From an uncultured beta proteobacterium (lineage in GTDB: Bacteria; Pseudomonadota; Gammaproteobacteria; Burkholderiales; Burkholderiaceae_C): 5,506 nt of DNA. Below the pieces are notes generated by a model. The model was not told where the DNA came from and did no database searches. It saw only the letters and a list, made by a program, of their open reading frames with translations. The stretch lies in assembly GCA_903834645.1 (NCBI GenBank), contig CAILKA010000388.1:1-5506 (forward strand), in the 5' to 3' direction. Position numbers and translations under genes: made by a program. Shown here in pieces: positions 1 through 5,506 of the stretch (position 1 is the stretch's first letter; every line of letters begins with the position of its first letter).

Positions 1-994
<994 letters not shown>

Positions 995-1010
<16 letters not shown>

Positions 1011-2149
1011 GCCGCCCGCCACGCGCAGGCGAAAGCGAGCAGGCCTGACAGGCTGGCCACGAGGAAGAGCAGCACGAAGCCGCCGCGCTCCACGAGCCAG
1101 CCCCCGCCTATGCCCCCGATCAGCCCGGGCAGCCCGTAGCCGAGCGTGGTGTAGAGGGCCTGGCCGCGGCCGCGCAGGCGGTCCGGAAAGAAGCGCGAGA
1201 TCAGCGTGATGCAGCTCGCGTGGTGCGCGGCGAACGTGATCGCATGCGTGAACTGAGCGAGCACGAGCAGAACCGGCACGAAGCCGCCAGCAGCGGTGGC
1301 GGCAAACCGCGCCGCCGTGACCAAGGCCACGACGAGCAGCCAGCGGTGGGGCGACCAGCGCCCCATCCAGCGCCCCTGGAGCCAGAAGAAGGCGATCTCC
1401 GCCATCACGCCCAGGGCCCACAGCATCCCCACGGCCGCCTTGCCGTAGCCGAGCCGGTCCAGGTAGAGGGAGAAGAAGGCGTACTGGCTCGTGTGCGCGA
1501 GCACCGTGAAGAAGACCGAGGCGAAGAACCAGGCCACCATCGGGTCGCGCAACCGGGGCAGCACGGGCGGCGCCGGCTCCTCGTGGCGGGCCTGCGCGTG
1601 CGTGGAGGGCAGGCGCAGCGCCGCCGCCAGCATCGACGCGTTCACGGCCGCCACCACCCAAGGGAAGGCCTGGATGCCCAGCCACTGCAGCAGCACGCCG
1701 CAAGCCACGACCGACACGAGAAAGCCCACCGAGCCCCACACGCGCACGCGCCCGTAGCGAGCGGTGTCGATGCCCCGGTCGGTGGCCAGCAGCTGCGCGA
1801 GGACGGCTTCGTACAGCGGCACCACGCCGCTGTTGGCGATGAAGAGCAGCGCCGTCACCACCGCCAAGGTGGTGGCGCTGCTCACACCGAGCAGGCCCAG
1901 CGCGGCCAGCACGGTGCCCGCTGCTGCCAGGCGGATGAGCTCGACCCGCCGCCCGCTGTGGTCGCCGGCCCAACTCCATGCGTAAGGGGCCACGATGCGT
2001 GTCCAGGCCTGCAGCGACGCGATCGCACCGATCGCGAACGTGGACAGCCCCATCTCCTTGAACCACAAGGGCGCATACGGGCTGAAGAGCCCGATGGCGG
2101 CGAAGTAGGTGAAGCTCAGCAGCCCGAAGGCCGACAGCGCGCTGGCCAT
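995..2149 (-). CDS. MFS transporter, HcaT-like (MFS_1-like / 3-phenylpropionate transporter-like)
   Basis: This is a 384-residue inner-membrane protein of the major facilitator superfamily, with about 12 hydrophobic segments and a central loop (about residues 181-203, charged and proline-rich) separating the two halves. It resembles E. coli HcaT in length and in spaced blocks: FTYFAAIGLFSPYAPLWFKEMGL at the N-terminus (residues 13-35), RYGRVRVWGSVGF (131-143), and GYGKAAVGMLWALGVMAEI (234-252). The substrate is not determined; HcaT itself was linked to 3-phenylpropionate, but this subfamily is wide. The frame stays open upstream to an ATG at 2233, inside aroC. I chose the ATG at 2149 because the upstream 28 residues are hydrophilic, Cys/Arg-rich and unlike the family, while the chosen start begins directly before the first membrane helix. 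It lies 10 nt after the aroC stop, so it is probably cotranscribed. A weak AGGGG sits 14 nt before the start. The stop overlaps the gcvP end. Confidence 0.9.
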
Positions 2150-2159
2150 CGCCAGTGGA

Positions 2160-3260
2160 TCAGCCCCTGCCCGCAGGCAGCGGTGGCACAGGCAGTTCCA
2201 CGTCCGCGCATTGCGCACGGTGGCGCAGCGCATGGTCCATCACCACGAGCGCGAGCATCGCCTCGGCGATCGGCGCGGCGCGGATGCCCACGCAAGGGTC
2301 GTGGCGCCCGTGCGTCTCCACCACCGTGGGCTCGCCGGCACGGTCCACCGAGCGCTTGCTCAGGCGGATCGAGCTCGTGGGCTTGATGGCGATGCGCACG
2401 ACCAGGTCCTGGCCGGTGGAGATGCCACCGAGCACGCCACCGGCGTGGTTGGTGGCGAATCCCTCAGGCGTGAGCTCGTCGCCATGGTGGCTGCCGCGCT
2501 GGGCCACCACCGCGAAGCCGTCGCCGATCTCCACGCCCTTGACGGCGTTGATGCCCATCATGGCCCAGGCAATGTCGGCGTCGAGCTTGTCGAAGAGTGG
2601 CTCGCCCAGGCCGGCCAGCATGCCGCGTGCCACCACCGTGATGCGCGCGCCGCAGGAGTCGCCGGCCTTGCGCAGCGCGTCCATGTAGGCCTCGAGCTGC
2701 GGGATCACCGAAGCATTCGGAGCAAAGAAGGGATTCGCGTCGATGTGATCTTCGCTCTCGTAGGGAATCTCGAGCTCGCCCAGTGCGCTCATCCACGCCC
2801 TGAAGCTCACCCCATGGGCCTCGCGCAGCCACTTGCGGGCTACGGCGCCCGCCGCCACCATCGGCGCAGTCAGCCGCGCCGACGAGCGGCCACCGCCGCG
2901 CGGATCGCGCAGCCCGTACTTGCGCCAGTAGGTGTAGTCGGCATGACCGGGGCGGAAGGTGTCGAGCAGGTTGCCGTAGTCCTTGCTGCGCGCATCCGTG
3001 TTGCGTATGAGCAGGCAGATCGGGGTGCCGGTGGTCAAGCCCTCGTAGGTGCCGGAGAGGATCTCCACCGCATCGGGCTCGGTGCGCTGCGTCACGTGTC
3101 GGCTCGTGCCCGGGCGGCGCCGGTCGAGCTCGGGCTGGATGTCGGCCTCCGTCAGGGCCAGGCCGGGCGGGCAGCCGTCGATCACGCAGCCTATGGCCGG
3201 ACCGTGGCTCTCGCCGAAGTTGGTGACGCGGAAAAGTTCGCCGAAAGTCGAGCCTGCCAT
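2160..3260 (-). CDS. aroC: Chorismate synthase
   Basis: This 366-residue enzyme makes chorismate from 5-enolpyruvylshikimate-3-phosphate by trans-elimination of phosphate. It needs reduced FMN and catalyses the seventh and last common shikimate-pathway step in the cytosol. The family signatures are all visible: FGESHG (residues 15-20, active-site His19), DRRRPGTSR (46-54), RPGHADYTY (103-111, conserved His106), GGGRSSAR (122-129), KLDADIAWAMMGINAVKGVEIGDGF split over 225-249, NHAGGVLGGISTGQ (271-284), KPTSS (293-297) and GRHDPCVGIRA (318-328). Length is close to E. coli AroC (361). Residues 119-132 read DPRGGGRSSARLTA, where E. coli has DYRGGGRSSARETA; I recall this variant as normal in Burkholderiales, so I do not read it as damage. 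It starts with MAGSTFGELFRVT, the canonical N-terminus. The start codon lacks a clear Shine-Dalgarno and has a small palindrome just upstream. It follows the CBS gene by 35 nt and precedes the transporter by 10 nt. Confidence 0.98.
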   Translation of the reverse strand: MAGSTFGELFRVTNFGESHGPAIGCVIDGCPPGLALTEADIQPELDRRRPGTSRHVTQRTEPDAVEILSGTYEGLTTGTPICLLIRNTDARSKDYGNLLDTFRPGHADYTYWRKYGLRDPRGGGRSSARLTAPMVAAGAVARKWLREAHGVSFRAWMSALGELEIPYESEDHIDANPFFAPNASVIPQLEAYMDALRKAGDSCGARITVVARGMLAGLGEPLFDKLDADIAWAMMGINAVKGVEIGDGFAVVAQRGSHHGDELTPEGFATNHAGGVLGGISTGQDLVVRIAIKPTSSIRLSKRSVDRAGEPTVVETHGRHDPCVGIRAAPIAEAMLALVVMDHALRHRAQCADVELPVPPLPAGRG

Positions 3261-3263
3261 GGC

Positions 3264-3274
3264 CCGATTATCGG
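3264..3274. repeat. Short palindrome in the aroC translation-initiation region
   Basis: CCGAT-T-ATCGG is a perfect 5-bp inverted repeat around one central base, lying 3 nt upstream of the aroC ATG in the 35-nt gap after the CBS gene. It sits where a Shine-Dalgarno would normally be, and no purine-rich SD is visible. The one-base centre makes an RNA hairpin poor, so a DNA-binding dyad or chance are both possible. Function is unknown. Confidence 0.3.
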
Positions 3275-3295
3275 CGCGGCCACGCCCGGGGCGGC

Positions 3296-3748
3296 TCAGG
3301 CGCCTTCGCGCGTGTCCTCGGGCCAGTCGCGGATGTAGGCCTTGAGCATCCGGTTCTCGAAGTCCTGCGCATCCACCACGGCCTTGGCCACGTCATAGAA
3401 AGAGACCACGCCCATGAGCGTGCGCTGGTCCATCACGGGCATGTAGCGGGCATGGCGCTGCAGCATCATGCGGCGCACCTCGTTCATGTCGGTCTCGGGT
3501 GTGCAGGTCAGCGGTGCATCGTCCATCACGGTGCGCACGATCGTCGTGCCCACGGTGCCGCCGTTCTTCACCACGGCTGCGATCACCTCGCGGAAGGTGA
3601 GCATGCCCACCAGGTCGCCGTGCTCCATCACCACGAGCGAGCCGATGTCCATGTCGGCCATCACCGTCACGGCGTGCGCAAGCGGCTGCTGCGGAGACGT
3701 CGTGTAGAGCGTGTTGCCCTTGACACGCAGGATGTCGCTGACCTTCAT
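3296..3748 (-). CDS. Tandem CBS-domain protein (probable adenine-nucleotide sensor)
   Basis: This is a stand-alone 150-residue cytosolic protein made of two CBS domains and no catalytic domain. CBS 1 covers roughly residues 8-62 (DIGSLVVMEHGDLVGMLTFREV) and CBS 2 roughly 72-128 (RYMPVMDQRTLMGVVSFYDV). Each ends in the G-x-x-[ST]-x-x-[DE] stretch (GMLTFRE, GVVSFYD) that in CBS pairs contacts the ribose or phosphates of AMP, ATP or S-adenosylmethionine. The tail ENRMLKAYIRDWPED is familiar to me from Burkholderiales CBS proteins. What the protein regulates is not known. The ATG at 3748 is chosen because an ideal AGGAGG lies six bases upstream; the in-frame GTG at 3754 directly abuts that SD and is unlikely. 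It is the first gene of the minus-strand run, 35 nt before aroC, and divergent from the metY-type gene. Its ligand cannot be told from the sequence. Confidence 0.93.
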   Translation of the reverse strand: MKVSDILRVKGNTLYTTSPQQPLAHAVTVMADMDIGSLVVMEHGDLVGMLTFREVIAAVVKNGGTVGTTIVRTVMDDAPLTCTPETDMNEVRRMMLQRHARYMPVMDQRTLMGVVSFYDVAKAVVDAQDFENRMLKAYIRDWPEDTREGA

Positions 3749-3754
3749 CGTCAC

Positions 3755-3760
3755 CCTCCT
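3755..3760 (-). promoter_or_regulatory. Ribosome binding site of the CBS-domain gene
   Basis: The minus strand reads AGGAGG-GTGACG-ATG, a full anti-16S match with a six-base spacer. It fixes the start at 3748 rather than the GTG six bases upstream. It is the strongest SD in the window and predicts efficient translation of the first gene of the CBS-aroC run. Confidence 0.85.
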
Positions 3761-3828
3761 CGGCTGGCGAACAGATCAATCCAATATAGCCCACAATGCC
3801 CCCAGCACGACACCCCGAGTTCCCACGC
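3761..3828. promoter_or_regulatory. Divergent control region between the CBS gene and the metY-type gene
   Basis: This is the only place where the window's two divergent transcription units separate, and the core at 3771-3796 is clearly AT-richer than its surroundings. On the minus strand TATATT (3783-3788) is one mismatch from the sigma-70 -10 box and would give a leader of about 28 nt carrying the AGGAGG of the CBS gene. No convincing -35 box is visible for it. On the plus strand the overlapping TATAGC (3785-3790) could serve metY; transcription would then start near 3796-3797, which fits the ATG at 3829 better than the one at 3796 unless the mRNA is leaderless. CAAT occurs three times (3778-3794). 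The region is inferred from layout and base composition only. Confidence 0.45.
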
Positions 3829-5178
3829 ATGCCCGGCATCCTCGACCCCGGCTTCGACACGCTCGCACTGCACGCCGGCGCCGCTCCCGACCCGGCCACC
3901 GGCGCACGGGCCGTGCCGATCCACCTGAGCACGAGCTTCGTCTTCCCCGGCGGCGACCAGGCGGCCTCGCTCTTCAACCTCGAGGCCTCGGGCCACGTCT
4001 ACAGCCGCATCAGCAACCCGACCAACGCGGTGCTGGAGGAGCGCGTGGCGGCGCTGGAGGGTGGCGTGGGCGCAATCGCCACCGCCAGCGGGCAGGCGGC
4101 GCTGCACCTGGCGATCGCCACGCTGGCCGGGGCCGGCTCGCACGTCGTGGCCTCCTCCTCCCTCTACGGCGGCAGCCACAACCTGCTGCACTACACGCTC
4201 GCGCGCTTCGGCATCGAGACCACCTTCGTGCCGGCGCGCGACGTCGACGCCTGGCGCGCGGCGCTGCGGCCCAACACGCGGCTGCTCTTTGGCGAGACGC
4301 TCGGCAACCCGGCACTGGACGTGCTGGACATCCCGCGCGTGTCGGAGATCGCGCACGAGGCATCTCTGCCCCTGCTGGTGGACTCCACCTTCACCACGCC
4401 CTGGCTGATGAAGCCCTTCGAACTCGGCGCAGACCTGCTCTTCCACTCGGCCACCAAGTTCCTCTCCGGTCACGGCACGGTGGTCGGCGGCGTGCTCGTC
4501 GACAGCGGCCGCTTCGACTGGCACGCCTCGGGACGGTTCCCGGAACTCACCGAGCCCTATGCCGGCTTTCACGGCATGGTGTTTGCCGAGGAGAGCACGG
4601 TGGCGGCCTTCCTGCTGCGCGCCCGGCGCGAGGGCCTGCGCGACTTCGGCGCGTGCATGAGCCCGCATACAGCGTGGCTGATCCTGCAGGGCATCGAGAC
4701 GCTGCCGCTGCGCATGGCCCGTCACGTGGAGAACACGCGCAAGGTGGTGCAGTTCCTGGCTGCCCATCCCATGGTGGAACGCGTGGCCTACCCCGAGCTC
4801 GAGTCGCACCCCGATCACCTGCTGGCCCGGCAGCTGCTTCCGCGCGGGTGCGGTGCGGTCTTCAGCTTCGACCTGCGCGGCAGCCGCGCGCAGGGCCGCG
4901 CCTTCATCGACGCGCTCAAGCTGTTCTCACACCTGGCCAACGTGGGAGACTGCCGCTCGCTCGTCATCCACCCCGCCTCCACCACGCACTTCCGCATGGA
5001 CGACGACGCGCTCAGGCGATCGGGCATCGGCCCGGGCACCATCCGGCTGTCCATCGGCCTGGAGGACGCCGACGACCTCATCGACGACCTCAAGCGCGCC
5101 TTGCGGGCGGCCGAGAAGTCGACTGACAAGCTCGCCGCAAAGCCGACAGACCCAGCCGGCGGGGGAGCCGCGCGATGA
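3829..5178 (+). CDS. metY: O-acetylhomoserine sulfhydrylase / aminocarboxypropyltransferase (Cys/Met metabolism PLP enzyme)
   Basis: This is a cytosolic fold-type I PLP enzyme of the Cys/Met metabolism family. It probably joins sulfide to O-acetylhomoserine to give homocysteine, the direct sulfhydrylation route to methionine. Residues from M1 at 3829: FDTLALHAGA near the start, the phosphate-binding YSR (58-60) in HVYSRISNPT, ASGQAALH (86-93), the PLP-stacking Tyr113 in SLYGGS, Asp185 in LVDSTFTTPW (pyridine nitrogen), Lys210 in SATKFLSGHGT (Schiff base; codon 4456-4458), and Arg406 in TIRLSIGLED (substrate carboxylate). The 449-residue length and the VLEERVAALEGG block fit MetY better than the roughly 400-residue MetZ or MetB, but O-succinylhomoserine cannot be excluded as substrate. 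An ATG at 3796 would add 11 residues; neither start has a good SD, and 3829 lies nearer the conserved region. The last 20 or so residues are a low-complexity Lys/Pro/Gly/Ala tail. The stop overlaps the hydrolase start. Confidence 0.92.
   Translation: MPGILDPGFDTLALHAGAAPDPATGARAVPIHLSTSFVFPGGDQAASLFNLEASGHVYSRISNPTNAVLEERVAALEGGVGAIATASGQAALHLAIATLAGAGSHVVASSSLYGGSHNLLHYTLARFGIETTFVPARDVDAWRAALRPNTRLLFGETLGNPALDVLDIPRVSEIAHEASLPLLVDSTFTTPWLMKPFELGADLLFHSATKFLSGHGTVVGGVLVDSGRFDWHASGRFPELTEPYAGFHGMVFAEESTVAAFLLRARREGLRDFGACMSPHTAWLILQGIETLPLRMARHVENTRKVVQFLAAHPMVERVAYPELESHPDHLLARQLLPRGCGAVFSFDLRGSRAQGRAFIDALKLFSHLANVGDCRSLVIHPASTTHFRMDDDALRRSGIGPGTIRLSIGLEDADDLIDDLKRALRAAEKSTDKLAAKPTDPAGGGAAR
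5161..5167 (+). promoter_or_regulatory. Ribosome binding site of the alpha/beta hydrolase gene
   Basis: GGGGGAG inside the last codons of the metY-type gene contains GGAG seven bases before the ATG at 5175. It supports that start and means the hydrolase need not depend solely on reinitiation by ribosomes leaving metY. Confidence 0.7.
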
Positions 5179-5506
5179 TGCTGCAGGTGCAAGGCCACGC
5201 CGCCTACGCCTACACCGGGGGCCGGCCCTTCGACCCCGCCAAGCCTGCGATCGTATTCGTGCACGGCGCGCTGCACGACCACAGCTGCTGGAACCTGCTT
5301 GCGCGCTGGTGCGCCCACCACGGCCTGGGCGTACTGGCGCTGGACCTGCCCGGCCATGGGCGCAGCGAGGGGCCGCCCCGCACCGACATCGAATCGCTCG
5401 CGGATTGGCTGCTGGCCGTGCTGGACGCCGCAGGCGTCCAGCAGGCGACGCTGGTGGGGCACAGCATGGGTTCGCTGACCGTGCTGGAAGCCGCCGCGCG
5501 GGCGCC
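5175..5506 (+). CDS. Alpha/beta-fold hydrolase, N-terminal 110 residues (runs off the window)
   Basis: The frame opens at ATG 5175, overlapping the metY stop in an ATGA arrangement, and stays open to the window edge. It has the start of a classic alpha/beta hydrolase: strand and oxyanion-hole motif AIVFVHGALHDHSCW (residues 25-39), the ALDLPGHGRSEG turn (55-66), and the nucleophile elbow LVGHSMGS with Ser97 (codon 5463-5465). The catalytic acid and histidine would lie beyond the edge. Substrate and pathway cannot be told; the family includes esterases, lipases, dehalogenases and C-C hydrolases. The elbow GHSMGS and the very early oxyanion motif argue against homoserine O-acetyltransferase MetX, which shares the fold and would otherwise be an attractive partner. 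A second ATG at 5178 is possible, but the SD spacing suits 5175. The overlap and spacing indicate cotranscription with metY. A perfect 11-bp hairpin lies within the gene. Confidence 0.9.
   Translation, partial: MMLQVQGHAAYAYTGGRPFDPAKPAIVFVHGALHDHSCWNLLARWCAHHGLGVLALDLPGHGRSEGPPRTDIESLADWLLAVLDAAGVQQATLVGHSMGSLTVLEAAARA
5419..5443. repeat. Perfect 11-bp inverted repeat with 3-base loop inside the hydrolase gene
   Basis: TGCTGGACGCC, loop GCA, GGCGTCCAGCA: 11 uninterrupted pairs, mostly G-C, encoding the stretch around VLDAAGVQQA (residues 82-91), about 20 bases before the nucleophile-serine codon. No T-tract follows, so it is not a standard intrinsic terminator. It may be chance in GC-rich coding DNA, or an mRNA structure that affects elongation or processing. 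Confidence 0.6.

Noticed and set aside
1043..1058. Inverted repeat GCCTG-A-CAGGC after the gcvP stop as a possible terminator
   Set aside because: The loop is one base, no T-tract follows in either direction, and it lies in transporter coding sequence.
2206..2216. Palindrome GCGCATTGCGC near the 3' end of aroC
   Set aside because: It is a short GC-rich dyad in coding DNA of this composition and is most likely chance.
2150..2233. Longer N-terminus for the MFS transporter, starting at 2233
   Set aside because: The extra 28 residues are encoded inside aroC and are Cys/Arg-rich and unlike the family. The ATG at 2149 directly precedes the first membrane helix.
1220..2386. A 388-codon open frame on the plus strand opposite the transporter gene
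   Set aside because: Its translation is hydrophilic, low-complexity and rich in Arg/His/Gln/Pro, while the minus strand gives a coherent 12-helix transporter.
2856..2904. Substitutions in the conserved chorismate synthase block (DPRGGGRSSARLTA versus DYRGGGRSSARETA) as a sign of a defective enzyme
   Set aside because: I recall the same variant from Burkholderiales AroC proteins, and all other active-site motifs are intact, so it is taken as lineage-typical.
2109..3338. A 409-codon open frame on the plus strand opposite aroC
   Set aside because: The opposite strand encodes an unmistakable, full-length chorismate synthase. The plus-strand translation is His/Arg/Ala-rich with no recognisable motif and arises from the GC bias at codon third positions.
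3695..3702. AGACGTCG, one mismatch from the MetJ met-box AGACGTCT, near the metY-type gene
   Set aside because: It is a single copy inside the CBS coding region, MetJ acts at tandem boxes, and MetJ is a gammaproteobacterial regulator not expected in this lineage.
3711..5126. A long alternative plus-strand frame (471 codons) and a 355-codon minus-strand frame (3751-4818) over the metY-type gene
   Set aside because: Both are Arg/Ala/Gly/His-rich translations without family motifs; the chosen frame holds all PLP-enzyme landmarks, including SATK.
5175..5506. The hydrolase as homoserine O-acetyltransferase MetX, partner of MetY
   Set aside because: The nucleophile elbow GHSMGS and the short N-terminal region fit a generic alpha/beta hydrolase; I recall a different elbow and a longer N-terminal region in MetX.

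Overview
The window is GC-rich DNA with tightly packed genes and strong third-position G/C bias. Every protein looks like housekeeping metabolism of a betaproteobacterium. The chorismate synthase variant (DPRGGGRSSARLTA instead of the enterobacterial DYRGGGRSSARETA) and the CBS protein ending in RMLKAYIRDWP match my recollection of Burkholderiales (Comamonadaceae / Rubrivivax-Leptothrix type) proteins. The lineage call is from memory, not from a search.

Layout: (1) 1-1010, plus strand, the C-terminal third of glycine dehydrogenase GcvP, cut by the left edge. (2) 995-3748, minus strand, a compact three-gene run read right to left: a 150-residue tandem-CBS protein, then chorismate synthase aroC after 35 nt, then an HcaT-like MFS transporter 10 nt after the aroC stop. 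The transporter gene ends tail-to-tail with gcvP, overlapping it by 16 nt. (3) 3749-3828, a short divergent control region with an AT-rich core. (4) 3829-5506, plus strand, a MetY-type homoserine sulfhydrylase overlapping (ATGA) an alpha/beta hydrolase that runs off the right edge.

Together the genes cover one-carbon/glycine catabolism (GcvP), the last shikimate step (AroC), and sulfur assimilation into homocysteine (MetY). The CBS protein is a plausible adenine-nucleotide sensor next to aroC. The transporter and hydrolase have unknown substrates. No gap of 300 bases without a gene exists. I see no RNA gene, mobile element, CRISPR array or phage gene, and no clearly new system. The points worth a second look are the CBS-aroC-transporter linkage, the CBS/metY divergent promoter, the metY-hydrolase coupling, a palindrome in the aroC start region, and an 11-bp perfect hairpin inside the hydrolase gene.
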